Assembly: GCA_905236455.1 (NCBI GenBank)
Contig: CAJOPT010000025.1
Coordinates: forward strand, 1 to 32,510
DNA from: an uncultured Prevotella sp.
GTDB lineage: Bacteria > Bacteroidota > Bacteroidia > Bacteroidales > Bacteroidaceae
Direction: 5' to 3'
Length of the DNA stretch: 32,510 nt
Under the pieces are notes generated by a model. That model was not told where the DNA came from. It did not search any database and worked only from the letters and a program-made list of their open reading frames with translations. The position numbers and the translations under genes are program-made. Each line of letters starts with the position of its first letter. Within the stretch, counting starts at the first letter, position 1. Below are positions 16,396 through 24,037 of this stretch, in pieces.

Positions 16396-16453
16396 AAATT
16401 ACGAAAACAACGAAACATCTGAAAAAAAGCAAACAACAACCCTGTGTATAAAA

Positions 16454-19400
16454 ATGAGAAATAATAACATACCGCAACAATGGAGTCAGTTCTTGTTGAA
16501 AGACGTGTCTTTCGTCAATCTGATGATGCGCCGTATCTACAATGTCCTGATCGTAGCCAATCCCTATGACGCCTTTATGCTCGAGGATGATGGCAGGGTA
16601 GAGGAGAAAATCTATAATGAATACATGGAGTTGGGGTTGCGGTATCCTCCCACTTTTACTCAGGTGAGTACTACGGAAGAGGCTGCCCGCATTTTGGAGA
16701 CAACTAATATTGACTTAGTCATCTGTATGCCGGGTAATGCCGATAATGACGCTTTTGACGTGGCACGTGACGTAAAGGCTCATTTCCCCGAAATGCCGTG
16801 TGTCGTGCTTACTCCATTCTCCCATGGTATCACAAAGCGTATGGAGCACGAGGATCTTAGTATCTTCGACTATGTGTTCTGCTGGCTGGGTAATACCAAC
16901 CTCATTCTATCTATAATCAAACTGATAGAGGACAAGATGAATCTTGAGCACGACATTGAGGAGGCTGGCGTTCAGATGATCTTGTTAGTGGAGGACAGCA
17001 TACGGTTCTATTCTTCCATTCTTCCCAATCTATATAGCTATCTGCTGGTGCAAAGCCAACGTTTCTCTACAGAGGCGTTGAACCGACATGCGGCAACGAT
17101 GCGTATGCGTGGCCGTCCCAAGGTGGTGCTTGCTCGTAACTATAAGGAGGCAATGGAGATCTATGAGAAATATCCTGATAACACGCTCGGTGTAATAAGC
17201 GATGTGCGATATCCTATGGATGATGCGGTGCCGGCAGAGTCAAGGTCTGTAAATAAGGATCCTGAGGCAGGCTTCAAGCTTCTTCGTGAGATACGAAAAC
17301 GCGATGAATATATCCCTCTGATATTGCAGAGTGCCGAGAGTATGAACCGTTCTCAGGCTGAGGCTGAGGGCTTCAGGTTTGTTGACAAGAACTCCAAGAC
17401 CATGAACCGTGATCTGTATAAAATCATGGAGGAGCACATGGGCTTTGGTGATTTCATCTTCCGTGACCCGAAGACTCATGAGGAGATAATGCGCATACAT
17501 AATCTTAAGGAGCTTCAAGACAATATCTTTAAGATTCCAAACGACTCAATGCTGAGACATATCTCACGTAATCATATGAGCCGTTGGCTTTGTGCGCGAG
17601 CTATCTTCCCCGTATCTGCATTCCTTAAGGATATTACCTGGCACAAGTTACAGGACGTTGATATGCACAGGCAGATAATATATGACGCTATAGTGCAATA
17701 TCGCCAGATGAAAAACCTTGGAGTGGTGGCGGTGTTCGATAGACATAAGTTTGACCGCTTCTCTCATTTCGCACGTATCGGTGACGGCTCATTGGGAGGT
17801 AAGGGACGTGGTCTGGCCTTCCTCGACAATGTGATAAAGATGCATCCTGACTTCAATAAGTTTGAGAATGCAAAGGTGTCTATTCCTAAGACCGTGGTAC
17901 TGTGTACTGATATTTTCGATTCCTTCATGGAGAAGAACAATCTTTATCAGATTGCCCTCAGTGATGCCAGTGATGAGGAAATCCTTCAGCACTTCCTGCG
18001 CGCACAGTTGCCCGATACGCTGATAGCTGATTTCTTCGCTTTCTTTGAGGCAACCCACTCGCCGATTGCCATTCGCTCTTCCTCTTTGCTTGAGGATGCC
18101 CATTATCAGCCTTTCGCTGGTATCTATTCCACATATATGATACCTTATCTTGATGACAAGTACGAGATGCTGCGTCTGTTGGCTTGTGCCGTCAAAGGTG
18201 TATATGCTTCTGTTTATTACAAAGACTCAAAGGCATATATGACTGCCACGTCAAATGTTATTGACCAGGAAAAGATGGCTGTGATACTTCAAGAGGTGGT
18301 AGGACGCCGCTATGGTGACAGGTTTTATCCTAATATAAGTGGTGTGCTACGTTCCTTGAATTATTATCCTATAGGTGATGAGACTACCGAAGAGGGAATA
18401 GCGAGCTTGGCATTGGGATTGGGTAAATATATCGTTGATGGGGGACAGACCTTGAGGGTATCACCGTATCATCCTCAGCAGGTGCTGCAGATGAGCGAGA
18501 TGGAAACGGCTTTACGTCAGACTCAGACACAATTCTATGCCTTGGATATGTCTGCGGCGTCATCAACCGCCAAGCGTTGGGGTGAGAACCAGAAAGGTGA
18601 GGTCGACGATGGATTCAATATCTTGAAGCTGAAAGTCAAAGAGGCTGATAAAGATCAGTCACTTAACGGCATCGCATCTACCTTTGATCCTTATGACCAG
18701 GTAATCCGTGATGGTATTTATGATGGTGGCAGGAAAATCATCTCGTTCTGTGGCGTATTGCAGCAAGGGGTCTTTCCTCTTCCTGAGTTACTGCAGATGG
18801 CAATGACGTTTGGCTCAAATGCCATGCGTCGTCCAGTGGAAATCGAGTTTGCCTGCAAACTGCCTGATAGCAGGGCGGATGGCGCGGTAAAGGACAAGTC
18901 TGATGATTGTGGAGAGCTGTATCTTTTGCAAATACGTCCTATCGTAGACTCCAAACAGGTGCTTGATGAGGACCTTGCGCTAATCTCTGATGATGATTGC
19001 CTGTTGCGCTCGCACATGTCGCTTGGTCATGGCATCAGCGAGGATGTTTGTGATGTTGTATATGTAAAGTCGGATGAGAACTTTACGGCAGTAAATAATA
19101 CTGCAATTGCCGATGAGATAGAACGTATCAACAGGAAATTCCTGGAGACTGACACTCATTATGTATTGATAGGACCGGGACGGTGGGGGTCGAGCGACTC
19201 ATGGCTTGGCATCCCAGTGAAGTGGCCTCATATCAGTGGGGCGCGTGTCATCGTTGAAGAGGGACTTCCACATTATCGTGTCGATCCCTCACAGGGAACG
19301 CATTTCTTCCAGAACCTTACTTCTTTTGGTGTGGGGTATTTTACAATCAACCAATATAAAAATGAGGGTGTCTACCAAAAGACGCTGCTCGATAGTATGC

Positions 19401-19531
19401 CGGCTGTAGAGGAAACGCAATATGTACGGCATGTGCGTTTCCCCAAGCCTTTGAAAATTATGATGGACGGAATGAAACAAGAGGGTGTTGTGTTGCTTCC
19501 GAATATTAGTCATGGGGATAGCAGGTCATAA
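16454..19531 (+). CDS. Dual receiver-like domain protein fused to a PEP/pyruvate-binding (PPDK-N) ATP-grasp domain
   Basis: A 1025-residue cytoplasmic protein with no signal or membrane segments. Residues about 27-165 form a degenerate receiver-like domain: the beta3 end reads LVICMPG without a phospho-acceptor Asp. Residues about 175-335 form a complete receiver, with an acidic pair E180-D181, acceptor D250 (VISDVRYP), S293 (LQSAES) and K312 (FVDKNSK). Residues about 450-860 resemble the PEP/pyruvate-binding domain of PPDK/PEP synthase: GSLGGKGRGLAFLD, IPKTVVLCTD, IAIRSSSLLEDA, ASLALGLGKYIVDGG and LYLLQIRPI. A C-terminal part carries GPGRWGSSDSWLGIPVKW. The phosphohistidine swivel motif of PPDK and the PEP-binding barrel are not seen, so it cannot do the full PPDK reaction. 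It may be a phosphotransfer or regulatory protein. The 3' end (90 bp) is duplicated 3.7 kb downstream, and its last 11 residues lie outside that duplication. Confidence 0.82.
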   Translation: MRNNNIPQQWSQFLLKDVSFVNLMMRRIYNVLIVANPYDAFMLEDDGRVEEKIYNEYMELGLRYPPTFTQVSTTEEAARILETTNIDLVICMPGNADNDAFDVARDVKAHFPEMPCVVLTPFSHGITKRMEHEDLSIFDYVFCWLGNTNLILSIIKLIEDKMNLEHDIEEAGVQMILLVEDSIRFYSSILPNLYSYLLVQSQRFSTEALNRHAATMRMRGRPKVVLARNYKEAMEIYEKYPDNTLGVISDVRYPMDDAVPAESRSVNKDPEAGFKLLREIRKRDEYIPLILQSAESMNRSQAEAEGFRFVDKNSKTMNRDLYKIMEEHMGFGDFIFRDPKTHEEIMRIHNLKELQDNIFKIPNDSMLRHISRNHMSRWLCARAIFPVSAFLKDITWHKLQDVDMHRQIIYDAIVQYRQMKNLGVVAVFDRHKFDRFSHFARIGDGSLGGKGRGLAFLDNVIKMHPDFNKFENAKVSIPKTVVLCTDIFDSFMEKNNLYQIALSDASDEEILQHFLRAQLPDTLIADFFAFFEATHSPIAIRSSSLLEDAHYQPFAGIYSTYMIPYLDDKYEMLRLLACAVKGVYASVYYKDSKAYMTATSNVIDQEKMAVILQEVVGRRYGDRFYPNISGVLRSLNYYPIGDETTEEGIASLALGLGKYIVDGGQTLRVSPYHPQQVLQMSEMETALRQTQTQFYALDMSAASSTAKRWGENQKGEVDDGFNILKLKVKEADKDQSLNGIASTFDPYDQVIRDGIYDGGRKIISFCGVLQQGVFPLPELLQMAMTFGSNAMRRPVEIEFACKLPDSRADGAVKDKSDDCGELYLLQIRPIVDSKQVLDEDLALISDDDCLLRSHMSLGHGISEDVCDVVYVKSDENFTAVNNTAIADEIERINRKFLETDTHYVLIGPGRWGSSDSWLGIPVKWPHISGARVIVEEGLPHYRVDPSQGTHFFQNLTSFGVGYFTINQYKNEGVYQKTLLDSMPAVEETQYVRHVRFPKPLKIMMDGMKQEGVVLLPNISHGDSRS
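19408..19497 (+). repeat. 90-bp direct repeat, left copy (inside the receiver/ATP-grasp gene)
   Basis: Matches 23111-23200 with three mismatches, at the left edge and near the right end; 83 bp (19415-19497) have a single mismatch. Similarity stops abruptly at both ends. The left copy encodes part of the gene's C-terminus (VRHVRFPKPLKIMMDG). Confidence 0.93.
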
Positions 19532-19545
19532 GTCTGTTCCCCATG
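19511..19545 (+). repeat. Hairpin overlapping the stop codon of the receiver/ATP-grasp gene
   Basis: CATGGGGA (19511-19518) and TCCCCATG (19538-19545) form a perfect 8-bp stem, with a possible CAG/CTG extension, around the stop codon at 19529-19531. No U tract follows, so it may be an mRNA-end structure rather than a terminator. It begins 14 bp beyond the direct repeat, in the sequence unique to this copy. Confidence 0.5.
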
Positions 19546-19678
19546 ACCATTGAAAATACCTAATAGAACCTTATTCTACATACTGTAACACCTTTAAGAT
19601 TGATCATCTGTATTTAATATCCTTAACATACATTTTGTTTTTTTGTATGTTGCTTAGCATTATATTGCTAATAGTTAT

Positions 19679-19686
19679 TACCTTTG
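19679..19686 (+). promoter_or_regulatory. -7 box of the membrane-protein gene promoter
   Basis: TACCTTTG is an exact TAnnTTTG match, 20 bp upstream of the start codon at 19707. The upstream element is weak (TTAG at 19654-19657, 21-base spacer). The 175-bp gap before it is otherwise AT-rich, with no ORF. Confidence 0.65.
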
Positions 19687-19706
19687 TAAATTCTTAGTAA
19701 AGAAAA

Positions 19707-20291
19707 ATGCATAAAAGAATAATTCACCATACAAAAGGCGGTGTTAGCAGATCACTTTTGAAGGTTTCTTTTGCGGCGTCGTTGCTATCTACACTTATCT
19801 TTATATTGTGCAGTAATAAGTTGGGACTTGCTAATATGTGTGGTATATCAGGACAATGGCTGTATGTCGTGGCTCATGTCTTGGGTGGATTCGGTTTTGG
19901 AATACTTTTATGGCCTATTGTAAACAGACGGGAACCAGATACGGGGCGTAAGGACATAGTGCTTCTTTCTGCTGTTATAGCCATTGTTGTATACCATCTT
20001 GCCGCAGCTGTGGCTTACGCAATGTCTTTCGACTATAGGTTATATTTAGTTATATTGATATTGTGGTGGCTCAAGACCGCATTAGCCTTTTTTATAGCAT
20101 TTGAATTTATAGTATGCAGAAGGTCAGATTATACTTGGGCAGGTATTTCCATGATAATTGCATATGTCGCAGGATGCCCTTATTCACTGCCAGATACTTT
20201 TGGGATCCTTCAGTGGATAATAGCGAAAATGGCAACTGTCGTCTTGGCAATATTGCTATATCGTTGTGCCAAGCGTTATACCTATAATTAA
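19707..20291 (+). CDS. Polytopic membrane protein of unknown function
   Basis: A 194-residue integral membrane protein that I do not recognise. Five or six hydrophobic helices can be seen, at about residues 17-36, 46-66, 82-104, 107-130, 140-158 and 165-187, with a basic N-terminus (MHKRIIHHTKGG) and a basic C-terminal end (RCAKRYTYN). The segment WLYVVAHVLGGFGFGILLWP has conserved-looking glycines and a His in the membrane. The general layout recalls small VanZ-like or YesU/DUF-type membrane proteins, but the diagnostic motifs are not present. It has its own TACCTTTG promoter 20 bp upstream and is the first gene of the repeat-bounded segment. The region looks more AT-rich than its neighbours. 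No functional link to the fimbrillin gene downstream can be shown from the sequence. Confidence 0.68.
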   Translation: MHKRIIHHTKGGVSRSLLKVSFAASLLSTLIFILCSNKLGLANMCGISGQWLYVVAHVLGGFGFGILLWPIVNRREPDTGRKDIVLLSAVIAIVVYHLAAAVAYAMSFDYRLYLVILILWWLKTALAFFIAFEFIVCRRSDYTWAGISMIIAYVAGCPYSLPDTFGILQWIIAKMATVVLAILLYRCAKRYTYN

Positions 20292-20348
20292 GGAAGAAAT
20301 ACAATTTGCAGGAATTTAAGGCAAAAATTAATATTAGGAGATTTGAAA

Positions 20349-20510
20349 ATGAAAACGAAACAGACTAACAAGTATCGCAAACCAAAACTGCGTGTAGTAA
20401 ACATGGTTGAGGAGAATATGCTGCTTGAGGCATCTTCAATAACTCACCGATCTAATGTCCGGGTTTCTTCTTGGACATCCACAGGTCCTGAAGCTATAAG
20501 TTTCGAGTAA
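20349..20510 (+). CDS. 53-residue peptide preceding the fimbrillin-like gene
   Basis: A short ORF (ATG 20349, TAA 20508-20510). The N-terminal 20 residues are basic (KTKQTNKYRKPKLRVVNMV), followed by ENMLLEASS and a Ser/Thr-rich tail ending GPEAISFE. A real AGGAG sequence (20336-20340) lies 8 bases before the ATG, unusual in this phylum and in favour of translation. It is 21 bp before the fimbrillin start, so the two are probably on one mRNA. I recall similar short peptides (a basic KP-x-x-V start, then LL-x-A-S) next to fimbrillin or surface-lipoprotein genes in Prevotella. The function is not established. It has no signal peptide or membrane helix. Confidence 0.55.
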   Translation: MKTKQTNKYRKPKLRVVNMVEENMLLEASSITHRSNVRVSSWTSTGPEAISFE

Positions 20511-20531
20511 ATAACCTTTAAAACCGAAAAA

Positions 20532-23102
20532 ATGAAAAGAAAAGATTTGGTATCACTCGCTGCTGCCACCTTGCTTTTCACGGCGTGCTTTGAAGACGCA
20601 AGCGACAAAGGCACGGTATGGAATGTCGGTAAGGACAACAGCATAGGCTTCGATGTCAACATCGAACAGGATTGGTATGGTGAGCAACCCCGTATGAGGA
20701 CTATAATGGAGCAATCCGTTCCACGTAACATACAGATGACTTCAACCGACGGAATGAAGGCTTGGTTGCAGGAGACAACTCTTTCTGGTATTCAGGAGCG
20801 TCCTGAGGCTATTGTAGAGAATGTTGTCACAGATGAGGCAACCACACGCGGTACGATGATTGGTGAGGACAAGAAGGGCATGAGTGCCTTTAGCTCATTC
20901 TGCTTTAAGGGTGACGGTTCTGAGTTCTATTCTAACGTTAAGGTAAGTAAGGACGGTTCTCTTGCGGAAGATAAGAAATGGGAGTATCCTGAGCTTGCGT
21001 TCTATGCCATCCACCCATATAGTGCGAATAATGCCATGGCGTTCGATAGCTCGGCAAAGACCTTTGACTTTACCGTTGACAGTAACATAGAGAATGAAGT
21101 AGACCTGATGTATGCCAGTACGGGTGCATTGAAAAATCCCGGTGGCGGTCTTGCGCCTATACACTTTAAACATGCGCTTACCTCAATAAGCTTTGCCTTT
21201 GGCAGCAATCCAGATTTTCTGAAAACCATAAGTAGTATCACTCTTGGCAATATTTATACAAGTGGTACCTATACCCTGCCAACTGATGATAATGCCAACG
21301 GCTTCTGGACAACAACAGGTAGCAAGGGTAGCGTCACTCTCAGCGGACTAAGTGTCGCTGCCAACATGAGTGCCGCCAACTCAGCCATTACTGGTAGCAC
21401 TCAGAACTTCCTTATGATACCACAAGACCTTAATGGTGTTACCATCACTATTAATTTCTCTGATAATACCAGTACCACGGTAACCTTGACTGAAGGCTCA
21501 TGGGAGGAAGGTACCACTAAGGTATATAATGTGTCTGCAAAGGAAGAGAGCTGGACCTACCAGCTTGCAGTGTCTAACCCTGCTGATATGTCATATAAAG
21601 AAAAAACTTCCAGCGCATATACTATAACAAGTTACCGCTATATAGCTGGCGGTACCAAACAACAGGCTATTCCTTGGGAGGTTGTCAAGTATGAATACTT
21701 TGATGACAATATCAATGATTGGGTTGACAATGGAATGACAAAACCTGAATGGCTTACATCACTTTCTCTCGGTGAAAATGGTGAGGGTAGTACGTCTGCT
21801 GCATCTGGTACTGCCACTGTTGATGCCGATAGATATATTGTAGACCTTAAGGCTGAGCGTGATAACACGTTGAAGAATGCTGCTAAAAAAAGCAACTACG
21901 ATTTGTCGCAAGGTGGAGAGACTGCCAACTGCTATCTTATCTCTGCACCAGGAACGTATAGGATTCCGCTTATATATGGTAATATGCGTAATGCAGACGG
22001 CACTACTAACACTGCTTGTGTGGGGGGTGACAATGCCGCTCTTAACGCAACCTTTATGGACGCATTAGGAACGAACTTATATGCACAGGGCAAAAAGGAG
22101 ATCCAAGGGGTGAATGCCTCGACAACACCTGCACTTGTATGGAAGGATGTTGATACAGACATCATCACCAACCTTAATGTGGATGTGGCAAATAACTTCC
22201 TGACGTTTGAAGTTACAAAAGAGGCTATTAAGCAAGGCAATGCCGTCGTGGGTATAAAGAACGGTGATGATTATTTGTGGAGCTGGCACCTATGGTTTGC
22301 GCCTGCCGATGCGCTCAGCACTGTTGCAGTGACGACAGTGACGAACTCGGAATCCCAGTTGCAGAATTTCACAAAGGAGAACCTTGGCTTTGTATACGAT
22401 ACATGGGAAGGATCGTCTTATCAGACACCACGTAAGGCTCGTGTGACAATACGGCAGGTATATGGTGATGCGAACGGACCACTTGAGGCACAGCTGGTCA
22501 TAACCCAGAATAACGGTTCTGTTTGTACATTCCATGATACAAAGTATCAGTTTGGACGTAAAGATGCCTTTAATGGTAGCATAGCAAGTTCTGTTGAGTC
22601 ACTTGATGGACCTGTAGACTATGATGCCACCATCAAGAATCCTCAGACTTTCTATAAAACAGCAACAAATAAAAGCTGGTGTAGTAAAAGTTATACAAAC
22701 CCATGGTCTGTAAATAGCACAGGCATGGGTGTTGCGAAAACAACGGCTGAGGTAGTTAAAACTGTCTATGATCCTTGTCCTGCAGGATTTAAGATGCCAG
22801 GGTCTAATGCTTTCTCAAGTTTTAAAAAGGCTAATGGCGTTATCCGTGTGTCTGGGGATTGGGGTGAGACAAATATGGGTGGTTATGATTTTCCTGCAAA
22901 TGACGGTAGCTCCATATTTATTCCTGCATCAGGACTGCGCTCATGTACAACTGCATTGTCAGTAAAAACAGGTGCTATATGGACAGCTATAATCTCTAAT
23001 GGTTCCATTACTAGTCAATATCTCAGTATAGCTAAAAATAATGTTGCAATGAGTGCTTATCAACGCTCAACTGGCTTTTCTGTCCGCCCTGTAAAGAATT
23101 AA
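20532..23102 (+). CDS. Fimbrillin-like surface lipoprotein with a C-terminal FISUMP-like domain
   Basis: An 856-residue exported lipoprotein. The N-terminus is basic, then hydrophobic, with a lipobox LLFTA-Cys at about residue 19. An N-terminal fimbrillin (Mfa-like) domain is suggested by the IGFDV start, AFYAIHPYS, VDLMYASTG, FKHALTSISFAFG and WEEGTTKVYNVSA. Middle sections contain ANCYLISAPGTYRIPLIYGN and RVTIRQVYG-like Ig/beta-sandwich segments. The C-terminal part has the FISUMP-like signature VYDPCPAGFKMPGSNAF, then IFIPASGLRS, and ends GFSVRPVKN. Such proteins form or cap cell-surface fimbriae and adhesins in Bacteroidales. Gene composition and the multi-domain make-up suit a variable surface antigen. 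It lies at the right side of the repeat-bounded segment, 8 bp before the second repeat copy. The specific ligand is unknown. Confidence 0.85.
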   Translation: MKRKDLVSLAAATLLFTACFEDASDKGTVWNVGKDNSIGFDVNIEQDWYGEQPRMRTIMEQSVPRNIQMTSTDGMKAWLQETTLSGIQERPEAIVENVVTDEATTRGTMIGEDKKGMSAFSSFCFKGDGSEFYSNVKVSKDGSLAEDKKWEYPELAFYAIHPYSANNAMAFDSSAKTFDFTVDSNIENEVDLMYASTGALKNPGGGLAPIHFKHALTSISFAFGSNPDFLKTISSITLGNIYTSGTYTLPTDDNANGFWTTTGSKGSVTLSGLSVAANMSAANSAITGSTQNFLMIPQDLNGVTITINFSDNTSTTVTLTEGSWEEGTTKVYNVSAKEESWTYQLAVSNPADMSYKEKTSSAYTITSYRYIAGGTKQQAIPWEVVKYEYFDDNINDWVDNGMTKPEWLTSLSLGENGEGSTSAASGTATVDADRYIVDLKAERDNTLKNAAKKSNYDLSQGGETANCYLISAPGTYRIPLIYGNMRNADGTTNTACVGGDNAALNATFMDALGTNLYAQGKKEIQGVNASTTPALVWKDVDTDIITNLNVDVANNFLTFEVTKEAIKQGNAVVGIKNGDDYLWSWHLWFAPADALSTVAVTTVTNSESQLQNFTKENLGFVYDTWEGSSYQTPRKARVTIRQVYGDANGPLEAQLVITQNNGSVCTFHDTKYQFGRKDAFNGSIASSVESLDGPVDYDATIKNPQTFYKTATNKSWCSKSYTNPWSVNSTGMGVAKTTAEVVKTVYDPCPAGFKMPGSNAFSSFKKANGVIRVSGDWGETNMGGYDFPANDGSSIFIPASGLRSCTTALSVKTGAIWTAIISNGSITSQYLSIAKNNVAMSAYQRSTGFSVRPVKN

Positions 23103-23110
23103 CATGGGTA

Positions 23111-23200
23111 AGGGGAGACGCAATATGTACGGCATGTGCGTTTCCCCAAGCCTTTGAAAATTATGATGGACGGAATGAAACAAGAGGGTGTTGTATTGCT
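23111..23200 (+). repeat. 90-bp direct repeat, right copy
   Basis: A near-identical copy of 19408-19497 (three mismatches), placed 8 bp after the fimbrillin-like stop codon. See the left copy and the remnant entry. Confidence 0.93.
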
Positions 23201-23216
23201 GCAGTGTAAAAAATAA
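23111..23216 (+). pseudogene. 3'-end remnant of a receiver/ATP-grasp gene
   Basis: In the frame of the left copy, this repeat reads on as GVVLLQCKK then TAA (23214-23216). It therefore still carries a plausible C-terminus that differs from that of the intact gene (which ends VLLPNISHGDSRS). It has no start and cannot be a gene by itself. It is best read as the original 3' end of the gene that was separated by the insertion, or as a second copy lost by decay. Confidence 0.85.
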
Positions 23217-23226
23217 TGGAATAATG

Positions 23227-23256
23227 CTTGTTGTTATGGAAAAAGTTGTATCTTTG
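23227..23256 (+). promoter_or_regulatory. Promoter of the zinc-ribbon gene pair
   Basis: TATCTTTG at 23249-23256 matches TAnnTTTG. CTTG at 23227-23230 is a close upstream element with an 18-base spacer. The start codon at 23289 is 32 bp downstream. Confidence 0.7.
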
Positions 23257-23288
23257 TGGTGTTAATTAACCCATAACAATTAAGGTAT

Positions 23289-24035
23289 ATGTTACACAGT
23301 TTTACAAAGAATTACAGAGATCTGTCTACCGAGGCAGGTTTCCAGTATGAATTCTATTGCGATTGTTGCGGTAACGGCTTCAAGTCGACATTCAAGGAGT
23401 CATCGACTTACGGCAGCCGCAAGCGTACTGAGGGAATCGGTCATGGCGCAAGTCTTATTGGCAATTTTTTAGGCGGACGTATGGGAAGCCTTGGAAGTTT
23501 CATTGAGAATGGTGCAAACCTGTTGCGTGACCGCTTGGAAGACCGTAGCCCACAGTGGCGCAGGGAGCAGGAGGAGACCTTCGATGATGCACAGGAGGAG
23601 GTGAAACCGATGTTTAAGAAGTGTCCGTCGTGCAACAACTGGGTTTGCTCTGATTGCTGGAACGAAGATGAAGGCTTGTGCATCAGCTGTGCCCCCCGTG
23701 AGAGCAGTTATGTGGCTAAAGCGCGTAATGAGGCTATGCGCCGCAATATCGATGAACAGGCAGAGGCTGCTACCGTCTGGCATGGAAAGATAGAAGAGCG
23801 CACGACGTTGTGTCCTCATTGTGGCAAACCGGCAGGGCAGGGTAAGTTCTGTAACAACTGCGGACATTCTCTTAATCTGTTGAAATGTCCTAACTGTGGT
23901 GCGTTGGTACAGCAGGGAAATAAGTTCTGTGGTGAATGTGGACATCCGGTGGGTGGAAAGGCTGTCTGTCCGAAATGTGGCAATGAGAATGAACCCGGCA
24001 CAAAGTTCTGTGGCGAGTGCGGAACTAAGCTATAG
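23289..24035 (+). CDS. Multi zinc-ribbon protein
   Basis: A 248-residue soluble protein rich in Cys pairs. An N-terminal CDCC (residues 24-27) and a mid-protein group (CPSCNNWVCSDCW, then CISC) suggest two metal sites. Between them is a Gly/Ser segment that could be amphipathic (GASLIGNFLGGRMGSLGSFI). The last 75 residues hold three double-CxxC ribbons of the pattern CPxCG, 8-10 residues, FCxxCG (KFCNNCG, KFCGECG, KFCGECG). Such tandem ribbons (DZR/zinc-ribbon type) mediate protein or nucleic-acid contacts. The specific target is unknown. It is separated by only 2 bp from the next gene, so the two are surely cotranscribed, and it has its own promoter. It is not a transposase or a ribosomal protein. 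Confidence 0.82.
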   Translation: MLHSFTKNYRDLSTEAGFQYEFYCDCCGNGFKSTFKESSTYGSRKRTEGIGHGASLIGNFLGGRMGSLGSFIENGANLLRDRLEDRSPQWRREQEETFDDAQEEVKPMFKKCPSCNNWVCSDCWNEDEGLCISCAPRESSYVAKARNEAMRRNIDEQAEAATVWHGKIEERTTLCPHCGKPAGQGKFCNNCGHSLNLLKCPNCGALVQQGNKFCGECGHPVGGKAVCPKCGNENEPGTKFCGECGTKL

Positions 24036-24037
24036 CC

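Larger units (their letters stand above)
19498..23110. other. Segment between the 90-bp direct repeats (candidate inserted cassette)
   Basis: The segment carries the last 11 codons of the receiver/ATP-grasp gene, a 194-aa membrane protein, a 53-aa peptide and a fimbrillin-like lipoprotein. It is bounded by near-identical direct repeats. The structure resembles an element that recombined into the 3' end of a gene and brought a replacement end, leaving the original end as a remnant on the far side. No integrase or transposase is present, so the mechanism is inferred; homologous exchange or duplication-then-deletion are alternatives. Confidence 0.45.

Noticed and set aside
19707..20291. VanZ-like identity for the 194-aa membrane protein
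   Set aside because: Diagnostic motifs were not seen; left as unknown.
23469..23945. 158-aa minus-strand frame inside the zinc-ribbon gene
   Set aside because: It is a shadow frame; the plus-strand Cys pattern explains the composition.
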